Shown: positions 28,901 to 49,229 of the stretch, in pieces
Position numbering within the stretch: position 1 is the first letter of the stretch
Layout of the letters: the number at the start of each line of letters is the position of its first letter
Assembly (NCBI GenBank): GCA_021613375.1
Contig: CM038708.1
Span: 34,481,059-34,545,058, forward strand
Reading direction: 5' to 3'
Source: Megaleporinus macrocephalus
Taxonomy: Eukaryota; Chordata; Actinopteri; Characiformes; Anostomidae
DNA: 64,000 bases
Notes under the pieces: model-generated
Databases searched by the model: none
What the model was told of the DNA's origin: nothing
What the model saw: only the letters and a program-made list of their open reading frames with translations
Made by a program: the position numbers and the translations under genes

Positions 28901-29202
28901 ATTTTGTGCAGTCATATCAAAATTGATCATTTTATTCACTTTGGTTTTTGCCAGTTGACCCTCACATGAGAGCATTTTAACATGGCCAAAATGACCTGGA
29001 ATACAAGGATATAACTTTTACATACTGGAAAGTTTAGAACTTTTTCCACTCTACAGATACAATGTTTAGATCAACACCAACTATTTTCTTATTGAAAACA
29101 ATGATACATCAGTACCATGGCATCTTGCAGTGCAGTCTCAATAAGAACAGTGTGGTGCAGCAAGTCTAATTTTCTTTCCTTTTCTAGGATTCAGAGTCAT
29201 GA
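138..29202 (+). CDS. malrd1: malrd1-like MAM/LDLa transmembrane protein (3' part, 41 exons)
   Basis: Large modular membrane protein, 5' end outside the window. Forty-one exons join in one frame with compatible splice phases (5,652 nt, about 1,883 residues plus stop). Order: end of one MAM domain, five MAM domains, LDLa, MAM, Thr/Pro linker, LDLa, four MAM domains, transmembrane helix, tail of about 35 residues. Each MAM shows the family pattern: CxFE...LCxW near its start, DHTT...G, FWYHM, then a final (A/V)(I/V/L)DD strand followed by Cys. Mammalian MALRD1 (Diet1) is an intestinal protein that influences FGF15/19 and bile-acid balance; that role is not visible here. The name rests on domain content plus plxdc2 lying directly downstream in the same orientation, as in human. 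An alternative is another MAM-repeat protein such as apical endosomal glycoprotein (MAMDC4). Domain identity is very secure, orthology moderately so. Confidence 0.8.
529..594. repeat. (TA)n microsatellite
   Basis: About 33 uninterrupted TA units in a malrd1 intron. Confidence 0.97.
978..3568 (+). CDS. malrd1: malrd1 exons: MAM domain w2 and Thr/Pro linker
   Basis: Exons 978-1118, 2926-3057, 3179-3306 and 3400-3568. The first holds [11 protein letters not shown] and ends at the DHTTNSALG turn. The second holds [10 protein letters not shown], the third the strands [12 protein letters not shown], and the last [10 protein letters not shown] followed by a Cys. Phases run 1-1-1-0-1. The last exon continues into a Thr/Pro-rich linker of about 20 residues and already contains LDCSFEE, the start of the next MAM domain, so no intron separates the two domains. 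Confidence 0.88.
4320..5550 (+). CDS. malrd1: malrd1 exons: MAM domain w3
   Basis: Exons 4320-4439, 4956-5110, 5273-5368 and 5460-5550 continue from LDCSFEE in the previous exon. Visible motifs are [34 protein letters not shown] and [17 protein letters not shown] microsatellite lies immediately before the 4956 acceptor and may influence splicing there. Phases are 1-1-0-0-1. Confidence 0.85.
4490..4800 (+). repeat. Pyrimidine-rich block with AATAAA, possible retroelement 3' tail
   Basis: A strand-biased C/T-rich block without coding homology ends at TTGGTAATAAAAG. The strand bias plus terminal poly(A) signal resemble 3' tails of teleost retroelements. The family is not identified. Confidence 0.3.
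4860..4947. repeat. (TG)n microsatellite
   Basis: About 44 TG units with one TC interruption, ending eight bases before the acceptor of malrd1 exon 4956-5110. It replaces the usual polypyrimidine tract with alternating TG. Confidence 0.97.
5980..9595 (+). CDS. malrd1: malrd1 exons: MAM domain w4
   Basis: Exons 5980-6102, 7600-7702, 7854-8004 and the first third of 9515-9740. Motifs are [34 protein letters not shown] (the W codon is split by an intron), and [14 protein letters not shown]. The domain is slightly shorter than its neighbours before the DHT motif. The long third intron holds a decayed Tc1-like element. Confidence 0.83.
6562..6585. repeat. (CA)n microsatellite
   Basis: Twelve CA units in a malrd1 intron. 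Confidence 0.95.
6600..6960 (+). repeat. Pyrimidine-rich block with AATAAA, possible retroelement 3' tail
   Basis: A second C/T-rich stretch, full of short TCTGGTT/TTCCTG words and ending at GTTAATAAATCC. It resembles the 4490-4800 block in composition but not in detailed sequence. Confidence 0.3.
8205..9320 (+). mobile_element. Degenerate Tc1/mariner element (malrd1 intron)
   Basis: The terminal wording GAAGTATGTGAACCC and internal text match a common teleost Tc1 family. Near 9180-9240 a decayed frame reads [15 protein letters not shown], the DLNPxE signature of the third catalytic Asp region in Tc1 transposases. Many stops and deletions show it is dead. It lies in + orientation between malrd1 exons 7854-8004 and 9515-9740. 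Confidence 0.72.
9596..10738 (+). CDS. malrd1: malrd1 exons: MAM domain w5
   Basis: The domain starts inside exon 9515-9740 ([12 protein letters not shown] to DHTTHTAYG), with no intron between MAM w4 and w5, and continues in 9850-9976, 10067-10193 and 10660-10738. Motifs are [30 protein letters not shown] and FIAVDDITV, ending WCEG. The last exon uses a GC donor (GAAG followed by GCAAGC), which keeps phase 1 for the next exon; no suitable GT lies nearby. The preceding acceptor is read as the first of two TTCTAG copies, which gives ILLEAES. Confidence 0.82.
11075..13390 (+). CDS. malrd1: malrd1 exons: MAM domain w6
   Basis: Exons 11075-11239, 12881-13006 and 13175-13390. Motifs are [41 protein letters not shown] and [11 protein letters not shown]. 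The last exon runs without interruption through the point where most sister domains have a phase-0 intron, so one intron is missing here. A phase-1 donor leads to the first LDLa exon. Confidence 0.86.
11240..12880 (+). other. malrd1 intron with A/T-rich sequence and a short TTA/GTT microsatellite
   Basis: This 1.6-kb intron separates the first and second exons of MAM w6. I see no coding exon in it. It holds a trinucleotide run near 12628-12670 (TTA units passing into GTT units). Confidence 0.6.
12628..12670. repeat. (TTA)n/(GTT)n compound microsatellite
   Basis: TTA units pass into GTT units inside a malrd1 intron. Confidence 0.9.
14138..14257 (+). CDS. malrd1: malrd1 exon: LDL-receptor class A module 1
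   Basis: A single symmetric phase 1-1 exon encodes one LDLa module: six cysteines in the order C..F.C....C......C.....C.......C, with the calcium-binding end [16 protein letters not shown]. The acidic residues that bind calcium in the family are present, so it is predicted to fold. It lies between MAM w6 and w7. Confidence 0.93.
14376..16401 (+). CDS. malrd1: malrd1 exons: MAM domain w7 and mucin-like linker
   Basis: Exons 14376-14528, 14835-14923, 15882-16052 and 16153-16401. Motifs are [40 protein letters not shown] and [13 protein letters not shown]. The last exon continues into a Ser/Thr/Pro-rich stretch of about 45 residues, likely O-glycosylated, made of imperfect DNA repeats (TCCACATCCACAGCC type). 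It ends with the first Cys of the following LDLa module. A hAT-like repeat sits in the long intron before 15882. Confidence 0.85.
14994..15345. repeat. Dispersed hAT-like nonautonomous repeat
   Basis: Begins GGGCTGTGTATTGGCAAG with many GATA/TATC words (CACGATTTAATAT, TATTGCAATATTG) and ends near a complementary AATATCCCGATATT. This wording is typical of nonautonomous hAT-type elements in fish introns. No protein is encoded. Confidence 0.4.
16975..17083 (+). CDS. malrd1: malrd1 exon: LDL-receptor class A module 2
   Basis: This exon completes an LDLa module whose first Cys (NPCK) is in the preceding exon. It contains [14 protein letters not shown] and the calcium-site end [11 protein letters not shown]. 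It enters in phase 0 and leaves in phase 1, unlike the first LDLa exon. The spacing has a few extra residues (RSNEGK) but all six cysteines are accounted for. Confidence 0.88.
17186..20275 (+). CDS. malrd1: malrd1 exons: MAM domain w8
   Basis: Exons 17186-17308, 18117-18216, 19034-19196 and 20167-20275. Motifs are [30 protein letters not shown] (the Q codon is split by a phase-2 intron), QLWTHNQS and [12 protein letters not shown]. The first donor (ACAG followed by GTTATT) is weak but fits the frame. The final intron contains a LINE reverse-transcriptase fragment. Confidence 0.84.
19485..19830 (+). mobile_element. LINE reverse-transcriptase remnant (malrd1 intron)
   Basis: A broken + strand frame reads [12 protein letters not shown] and, after an indel, [14 protein letters not shown]: the GxPQGS and YADD motifs of non-LTR retrotransposon reverse transcriptase. 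A further piece reads [10 protein letters not shown] then [12 protein letters not shown] text of the 3' part of the same frame. Frameshifts and deletions show it is inactive. Confidence 0.8.
20944..21906 (+). CDS. malrd1: malrd1 exons: MAM domain w9
   Basis: Exons 20944-21087, 21454-21641 and 21741-21906. Motifs are [41 protein letters not shown] and [13 protein letters not shown]. The middle exon joins two segments that are separate in several sister domains. The first acceptor is taken as TTCTGCTCCAG, giving [11 protein letters not shown]. Confidence 0.85.
22228..22530 (-). mobile_element. tRNA-derived SINE-like dispersed repeat
   Basis: On the - strand the right end carries a perfect RNA polymerase III B box (GGTTCGATTCC) about 35 bp after an A-box-like TGGTGTAGCAC, as in tRNA-derived SINE heads. 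The remainder (GGTAATTTAGAGTGACC, CATGTCTTTGGACGTG) is wording repeated widely in teleost genomes. A run of about 20 G interrupts the left part. It lies in the intron before malrd1 exon 22740-22952. Confidence 0.7.
22740..25038 (+). CDS. malrd1: malrd1 exons: MAM domain w10
   Basis: Exons 22740-22952, 23467-23645 and the first third of 24961-25192. Motifs are [45 protein letters not shown] and [15 protein letters not shown]. The first exon reads straight through the position where every other complete MAM domain in the window has a phase-1 intron after the DHTT turn, so that intron is missing here. A tRNA-derived SINE sits in the intron just before it. Confidence 0.86.
23085..23310. repeat. 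Dispersed teleost repeat
   Basis: Contains TTAACCCATCC, GGGGGCAGTGAGCACACTTG and GTGGGCAGCC...ATC, wording found many times over in fish genomes. It lies in the intron between malrd1 exons 22740-22952 and 23467-23645. Origin not determined. Confidence 0.5.
23646..24960 (+). other. malrd1 intron, nothing recognised
   Basis: A 1.3-kb A/T-rich intron. It includes a few homopolymer runs, but I see no exon, repeat family or structured RNA in it. Confidence 0.5.
25039..28244 (+). CDS. malrd1: malrd1 exons: MAM domain w11 (last) and Pro-rich stalk
   Basis: The domain begins inside exon 24961-25192 ([11 protein letters not shown] to [10 protein letters not shown]) and continues in 25512-25671, 25772-25886 and 28121-28244. 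Motifs are [21 protein letters not shown] and [14 protein letters not shown]. The last exon adds a short Pro/Ala-rich stalk before the membrane. A 2.2-kb intron with LINE sequence precedes it. Confidence 0.85.
26290..27540 (-). mobile_element. LINE (CR1/L2-like) reverse-transcriptase remnant in malrd1 intron
   Basis: On the - strand [19 protein letters not shown] is read at about 27025-27085 and, after a frameshift, [16 protein letters not shown] near 26920-26990. These are the conserved [10 protein letters not shown] and FADD motifs of teleost CR1/L2-clade LINEs. Flanking text (GAAGCTGTTGCGGAGTCTGC) belongs to the 3' part of the same element. Stops and frameshifts make it inactive. Confidence 0.82.
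28621..29202 (+). CDS. malrd1: malrd1 exons: transmembrane helix and cytoplasmic tail
   Basis: Exons 28621-28714, 28803-28872 and 29188-29202. The first encodes about 24 hydrophobic residues ([20 protein letters not shown] region) followed by ALRRRQ, a stop-transfer signal, so the protein is single-pass with its MAM array outside. The tail is short and acidic and contains VVYDLYDCE. The last exon is only 15 nt (DSES, stop). Reading past the GTTTGT donor of the first exon would give a different tail of about 29 residues, a possible alternative isoform. Confidence 0.75.
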
Positions 29203-32200
29203 GGGAAGAACAGTGATCTCAACAATACTTCATGAGAAGAAACAGAAACAATCAATTCTGCTCCATAACACTGAGTAACTGACTATCCTTATGTTATTGT
29301 CCAAATGCAGATGTCTAATTCAAAGCAAACATGTATTAATGCATGCGTTACTGACGTGCAGATGTATTGTACTCAAATGTATTTGATAAATTTTAAGATT
29401 TTTAGAAATTCTTTGCACATCACAACTCCATCATGTCCAAATTATGAACCTACATAGCGAGCTGTATAAGACCTCTACAAAGGAAACATACTTCTATTTG
29501 CAACATGCAGTAATGCAGAGAAAGTTAAAGTAACATGTAAAAATGTCTATTTTTTGGTTAAAAATTAAACACAGCAATGCATTTCAAAACATATACGTGA
29601 TGTTGAACCTCTATCTTGTGTTCACTTTCTGACTGTTGGACCACTGTTGGCAGTGTATGTTTGTTTGTCAGACTATTCTAGGTTATCTTAATAGGTAGTA
29701 ATTTGCAAAGGTTTGGGTGCCCAAATCACATGTTTTGTTGATTTTCTAAGTGAAATGTTTGGTTTGTTTGCCGTTGGCAGTGCAAGAGTCCAGCACATTT
29801 AACATACATTTTATTTTTTTCCCAGTGTGTTAAACTCTGCACATAAATAGTAAGTGTGTTATCTGGAGAACATGTTATTTTAACTTGCATCATCAACAAA
29901 CAGTGTTATTTATATTAACTTTTACATACGACTATTCACAAACACTGTCCTCAGGTTTAACGCAGAAGTCATTCACCCGACAGCCATAGCAGGTTCAGGA
30001 TCTTTGTGTTGAGCTAAATGGCATATGAGCAACATTAAAATAAAAACAATAAAAATAAAAACTAATAAATAAAAAATACTAATCACTGTTACTATTAATT
30101 TCATTTCGCTTTAGTTTGCTTAGGATGTAGAATTCAGGCGTGGCTTTTGGTAATTAGTAATGAAGCAGCTGGTTATTTTGATGATTAAAATAAAAAGTTT
30201 TTAAAACGACCAAACAATACAAACTGATTCAACTCACTTCAAAATGTCAGAATATTTGAAAGAAAAAGTGCAATACATATTGTACTAATCAATACAAGCC
30301 TCTGAGTTCAATATCTAGTTACTGAGCAATACATTAAAAAATGAGAGCAAATAAATAACAGAAAAAGCCCACAATGAGATCAGACCCTCGCTCTTCAAAA
30401 CACAATGAAAATTGAGAACACTGAGGAAAATCACTGTCCTTGTAAGCACATATTAGCTCAGGGCTAACATTTTAGCTTGTGGCTAACACATAATTGTTAT
30501 ATATTTTTTAATAATGTTAAAATAGAAAACAAACTCTTTACTAAATAATTTGCATATAGTCTATGTGCACTATTATGTTATATACTTATTATATACATTT
30601 GAGACACTCATATTCACTCATATTTAAGAGCACAAAAAAATGATCAGTATCGACCAATACTCAAGGTTTTAAAATCATTATCAGAAAAGATTATTATTAT
30701 TATTGTGCCATCACTAGAACAAATTGTTATAGATAACTGCTGATAAATATTCAGGCAGTTACATTTAATTTGAGAAATGACAGCCCTGGTTGGAATTATT
30801 AATCATTTCTGGAACTGTAATGAAACTGTGATGGCTGTGAACAGAGCTTTCCCTGCTCCTGGGCCAGAGAGAGATCTCTCAGCCATGTGAGACATGCCAC
30901 ACTCTTCTAATCCACTCATTCTTCACAGGAAACAGCTTCCTGTCTAGTGAGCCAACACACACACACCACAACACGGGACTGCTCAGTGGAGTGATTAAGA
31001 GATAAATCTACTTTCAAGCACACAATCAAAGCGAGTCTGTGGATTTTAAGTGTGTTGGTGACGACTGAGGTCCTGCTAAAAACCTTTCCCTAAACCACGG
31101 GAGAATTTTTTTAGGTTTTCATTGCGCTGACACAGCGTCTGCAGTTCTTGTTCTGGACTGATACTCTAATTGTGGTCACAGTAGCTAATCATTAGGAGCG
31201 TGTAGACAAAAAGTAAAACATTGGCTTCGAACTAGCCATGAAAAACAAGAAACATGATGGTGAAAAGCTTTGGATTGTTACTTTTGTGGTCACATGTCAC
31301 AGAGCTGGAAAGAAATCAGATTGACTATTATTCTGGCATGAGATGTCTAAGAGAGTAAGCATTCCCTGAGTAAGTGGAACGTCCACGGATGAGCCATTTT
31401 TCATTTAAGCTGCCACATGACTTTTTAGTATTGATTCAGTGGAAGAACAAACACACAAAAACATAATGTGAATGCACAGCTGAAATAATCATTTAAAGCT
31501 TTAGAAATAAGTTCCAGCTTGATGTTTATCTCTCAAATATGAAATTAACATTATGTTGATGATTATGTGATGACTGTAGTAGATCACTCACTCACATGCT
31601 CAGAAAATACCACGTTCTCATTCAGTACTCTTTCATCAGCTCACTAGATTCATGCACTTGGGTAAAGTGACTAAAGCACATCTTCCATTACATAAGCTTC
31701 ACCTTACATGTAATTACACATTTCTACCAAAGAGGTCTCAGAATCCCCAAAACTTACACAATGCAACTTAAACAATCAGAATCAGAATAGTTTATTTCGC
31801 CAAGTATGTCACACACAAGGAATTTGTCTTGGTGAGGCACACATGTACGACATGTAACAAGAGAAATATTACACTAAGGGAAATGTACAATCAATAGAAT
31901 AGGTCAATAAATAGAATAGGTGCTAATGAGATATATGAGTATCTGTGCTTATATGTATACGGATATTCTACACATGAGTGAGTCTGAGTAGACTTATGTT
32001 GTTTACGGAATCTGTATGTTGCGAAGGATTTACTGTAATACAGTGAGATTCAGTTTAAGTATGAGTTTGAATTTAAAGAGCAGGGTGACCACTATGGTTG
32101 ACGAGAGTAGCAGCTCTGGGGGGAAAACTGTTAGCATGTCTGGTTGTGCTAGTTTTGATGGTCCTGGATCTTCTGCCAGGGAAGTGTCTGGAAGATGTGA

Positions 32201-33165
32201 TGTCCAGGATGAGAGGGGTCAGCTGTAATTTTGCCAGCATATTTCCTCACCCTGCAGGTGTAGATGTCCTAAAGCACTGGCAGATTGCATCCAGTGATCC
32301 TCTCCGCTGTCCTGATTATGCACTGAAGTTTGGCTCGTTCTTGTGATGTGGAGAAATCAAACCAGATGGTTATGGATGATGTGAGGATGGACTCGATGAC
32401 GGCTGTGTAGAACCAGATCATTAGAGTCTGTGACAGTATATACTGTACTGTTTATTTATCTATTTTTTGTACTGAGTGCTTTGCTATCATTTTGCTGCTG
32501 TGCATTTTCCCACTGTGGAACTAATAAAGAATTATCTTATCTTTATTGGCCATTTACTGGACCCTGGACTTGCACAGGATACATTTGGAGTTTGGAGAAA
32601 TGAGGTTAAGTTCTGACAGCAGTGATATGATGATTTTGCCAGTGATTAGTATTTTAACTTCCATTTCTGGCTGACCAACACTGACCAGCTTGTGACCAGC
32701 ATGGCTTTTTGTTTAGCAGGATTAGTACTGAAGCCCCGAAGTGCCACTGCAAATTAGTACTCAAATTCACTCTCTTGTCAACATTCTTCTGAAAGATGTT
32801 GAGTAATACATTATCCTTATATGATATTCAAATAGAAAGCACAAAAGCTAATCAGTGTGATTGAAGAATTTTGTTTAATAATATGCTCTATTTCTTTTTT
32901 TTGTCTATGTGTGTACCCCAGTTTAAATAATAAATGTCCCTTTTTTGTTTCTGACTGTTATGTTGTTTGAACCTCCTGTTACTGTTAAAAAATGACAATA
33001 AAAACTGTTCAAATTTCACCTTTAATAGTATTTGCTATAAATGTCTACATAAGCAAAAATAAAAAGAAGTGTACACAACATGTACAAAAAGATCAATATT
33101 CCATTAAAAATATTGAATTTGTGGGTTAAATTTGAATGTTTTAAGCACAATTAGTTCGTCACAGT
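29203..33165. other. malrd1 3' region and malrd1-plxdc2 intergenic space
   Basis: About 4 kb without a coding exon. The first part is presumably malrd1 3' UTR; ATTAAA at about 29564 is one possible poly(A) signal and there are A-rich AATAAA-containing stretches near 30,050. LINE-derived sequence occupies about 31785-32545. The rest is A/T-rich and I recognise nothing in it. Confidence 0.5.
31785..32545 (-). mobile_element. LINE 3' fragment(s) in intergenic space
   Basis: The left edge (CAGAATCAGAATAG, then TATTTCGCCAAGTATGTCAC) read on the - strand ends in the ATTCTGATTCTG tail typical of L2-type teleost LINEs. Text such as GTGAGGATGGACTCGATGAC and GGCTGTGTAGAACCAGATCA is from the 3' coding part of such elements. 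A separate + strand tail (CCCACTGTGGAACTAATAAA then ATTATCTTATC) ends the block, so two insertions may be stacked. Confidence 0.65.
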
Positions 33166-33169
33166 CATA

Positions 33170-33398
33170 ATAAGCCATCCGTGAGTACGAACTACCAGCC
33201 AATCACAGCACAGGGGCGGAGCGTGTCGGAATACAGGCGGGAAAAACTCCTCTAGGCCGAACTGCGGTGGAGAAAACGAGCGAGTCCGGATCTCAGGTGA
33301 AGATCAGAAATGCGTCTTCTAACTCGGACTGAACACTGATTCAGACTGAACACTGATTCAGACTGAACAATAATTTAGACTGAACACTAGTGTTGGAC
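33170..33398 (+). promoter_or_regulatory. plxdc2: plxdc2 CpG-rich promoter and 5' UTR
   Basis: CpG density rises sharply here against a CpG-poor background. A CCAAT box (AGCCAATCAC) near 33198, a GC box (GGGGCGGAGC) near 33212 and an E2F-like GGCGGGAAA near 33237 lie within 50 bp, with no clear TATA box. About 150 bp later the start codon follows. The 5' UTR contains three to four tandem copies of a 17-bp unit (GACTGAACACTGATTCA) just before the ATG. Confidence 0.7.
33322..33390 (+). repeat. 17-bp tandem repeat in plxdc2 5' UTR
   Basis: Three to four copies of GACTGAACACTGATTCA, two of them nearly identical and later ones diverged, immediately upstream of the start codon. Confidence 0.85.
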
Positions 33399-46520
<13,122 letters not shown>

Positions 46521-47668
46521 CACACAATTAAGCTCGCTCTGGAAAAGACTTTTTAATAGAAACATACAGCTCTTTATTTATTCTGACAACTGTGGACACA
46601 AATTAATTGAACTTTTAATTCTGAAAGTGATGTTTTAAGTTTTGATGAGGCGACTATGTTTGTTTCTGGGGGTTCATCATGTTCTTTTTGCACTACACAG
46701 CTTTTTCTGATAAAGTGAAAGTATTTAGCAATTTATTGACATAGTGTGAAGGTCCACATACCTTGAGTGTTGTCACTCTACAGATATTTTAAGCAAAGCC
46801 ATCAACATAAAACCTAACACTGATATTTTCAAATCATTTGCAACTTTTTTATAATCAGTGTATTTTTACATGGATCTTATAGGTTAACCTTCAGAATTAT
46901 CACAATGCAGAAGCTTATGGATTTGGATTTGCCTAGTCCCAACACTGACAAGTGCATATTCATTGTATTCTTTGTAACATATTCCTCCTTTAGTGTAACA
47001 AGTAATTGAGACGGAAATGGCATAATTCTTTTTATTCATTACAGAAATGTACATGTTTACAATAAATTATCATCTTTACAGAGTCGAGGCAAACTTTATC
47101 AACAGATCTATCATCTTACTAGGATGTAATATTCATGTGCTTGTTCAGTAAATGTTAAGATGCTGACAGTTCTGAAGCATTATTTACTTTACGGACAACA
47201 CAAAAATAGACAAAGAAATGGCTGTTTCTGCTGTTTGCAACAATATTCTGACCAACTGTTGTATGAAAAAAAAACTTGTAGTAAACTCATCTTCAATGTA
47301 AGGAACTGATTTCTAGACTTTCAAACTTTTGAATTAAAATTTGTTAATTACAACAAAAGAAATAAAAAAACTGAAACAGCAACCTGATCCAAACATTCTT
47401 TATAAGCTTTCTGATAAATTTAATTATAGGATCAACAGCAACATGGAAGTTCTTATTTAGATACATAAACAACAGCAAAGATGTGAAAAGATGTCATATT
47501 TAGCATTTTGCACATACTGAGGGGGTCTTTTGTTCTCTGACCCACAACAATGTTGTGAAAAAATACCTCAAATGTTTCAGAGTGTCTCCACGTGTCCTCC
47601 TAGCCCTGGTTGTTGGTTTAAGGCAAACAGCACCAGTCAGCATGGAGTGCAGGGGATTTTGGTCAAGG
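46521..47668. other. plxdc2 3' UTR and plxdc2-myrip convergent junction
   Basis: The plxdc2 3' UTR probably runs to AATAAA at 47061-47066. On the opposite strand AATAAA (read as TTTATT at 47031-47036) and ATTAAA (near 47430) could end myrip. The two genes therefore meet tail to tail and their transcripts may overlap. No coding exon is seen. Confidence 0.55.
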
Positions 47669-47789
47669 CTAGAAGTAAAATGCTGTCCTTTGCAGCAGGT
47701 CACTGCTTGAAGGCACAAGTGAACAGAGGCTCTGCTGTTTTGGCTGTGTGAGTTTTTCCTGAGCTCTGACCTGTGCTAGGCCTTTTTAT
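47669..47789 (-). CDS. myrip: Candidate terminal coding exon of myrip (two alternative acceptors)
   Basis: The last certain exon ends in phase 1 after PAPPMQ. Downstream, the acceptor in ATGTTTTTAG (exon from 47789) would add only DKKA and stop at 47776-47778. The next AG (GGCCTAG, exon from 47775) would add 35 residues, starting AQVRAQEKLTQPKQQ and stopping at 47669-47671. Neither resembles the human C-terminus that I recall, so the choice is open; a further exon to the left is also possible. Confidence 0.35.
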
Positions 47790-48151
47790 CTAAAAACATA
47801 TTTAAGAAAAGAACACTAATTATAACACTGCAAAATCTATTAATCCCTTAGAGTACTCCAAAAGAACATTTGTGCCATACTTAAAAAAGGCATGGAAGGC
47901 AGCAAGTTTATTTTAGGCTGTTATCATTTGAGCAACTTTACATCCAAAGGCCTTTGTGCAGTTATGAGTTCATGATTCCAATCATTATTACCTCTAACAG
48001 TGCTTTAAGTTTGATATTGAACTGAAAATGAACTGAAATACTTTTTGGGTCCACTGTACATTATGCTTCAACTAGGACGTGCATTGTGTTTTAAAGTGTT
48101 GTGAAAGTAGCTGTAATGTAGTGGACCCAGGGTAACTTCTCATACTCTTAC

Positions 48152-49229
48152 CTTGCATTGGAGGTGCTGGTAGTCGACGCCGGTGCTGCCTAGATGAGTC
48201 TATGGTTTGTGGCTGCAAAAAAAAAAAACATAAACATATTTTAGTCTGTATGCATGAGAGTGTCTGCGCATGTGCACTGCACCTGCTGCACAAATGTCTC
48301 AAATGCCTGAAAGACTGACATGCTAGCCTGAATTTCATCCTGACCTTGGCAAAACGTGTCTGTGGCGCTACGTTAAGGCCTGCGTTTTTTAGAGCTGCAA
48401 TTCTTGCTGCAATGTCCGACACCTGAAGAAAAATAAAGAGACATAAATCACTTTACGAAATGCTTGCATGTTCCATGTTTGTAATTGTTATTGAGATACA
48501 TGGACACACCTGAAGCTCAGACTGCTGCACTTGGGCTGCGACTGAGGCCACCTGCTCCTCTAGGTGAGCGAGTTCACCCTCTGATGTGGCTCCACTGATA
48601 CTGCGTGCACACTCCTCCAGATCACCCAGCTCAGCTTCTAGCCCAAACACAGCACTTGCGGCCACATAAACCTACAAAGTCAAAGAGTGAATGGTATGCT
48701 CAAAGTCTTTAAGTGACAGTTAGGCCAAAGTTTGCCATTCCTCCAAATATAATCAATTAATCAATTGGCCAGAGAAGTTTTTAATGTGTTCTGAGGTTCT
48801 GTAGTATTTTATTTAGACATGTAATTTGCAAGACACTAACATCGTGGTTGTGGGCTGGTGAATTGAAGGTCATACATGAATTTCAATATCTTTCAGCTGC
48901 ATTAGCCTCATAGCTGTTGTACAAACCTAAGTAAATCTGTGATTACATTCATTCAGAAATCATTTCAAAATGTAAACACTGCCAAACACTGCAGGTGTCA
49001 ACATCGATGTATTGGCTGAGAGGAGTTATCATGTAAAGTTGATTCCTACATTCTCCTCTAGTCTGCAGAGCTGTTCATCCAGTTTCTTGCTCTGGGCTGG
49101 AGGAAATGCATGCAGGTCTTGGGATTCTGACTGTCCATCACCCATGGTGCCCTGAATCAGATCTTCAGTGGCATTTAAAACCTTCAGCACCTCAGTTGTG
49201 ATACTGCGGAGTGATGCAGCGGTATACTT
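48152..49229 (-). CDS. myrip: myrip exons: C-terminal coiled coil and conserved tail
   Basis: Exons 49050-49229, 48510-48671, 48345-48422 and 48152-48212. They encode KYTAASLRSITTEVLKVLNA, then YVAASAVFGLEAELGDLEEC and a heptad-like LEEQVASVAAQVQQSELQ, then SDIAARIAALKNAGLNVAPQ, then TIDSSRQHRRRLPAPPMQG. This is the conserved C-terminal region of MYRIP, associated with actin and exocyst binding. Donors are GTAGGA, GTGTGT, GTCAGG and GTAAGA. It leaves in phase 1 toward the terminal exon. Confidence 0.93.

Noticed and set aside
138..29202. Naming the first gene as apical endosomal glycoprotein (MAMDC4)
   Set aside because: Domain types also fit, but the larger number of MAM domains and the adjacency to plxdc2 in the same orientation favour malrd1. 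Not fully excluded.
32016..32346. Two overlapping + strand frames of 70 and 82 codons
   Set aside because: They lie antisense in the LINE 3' fragment.
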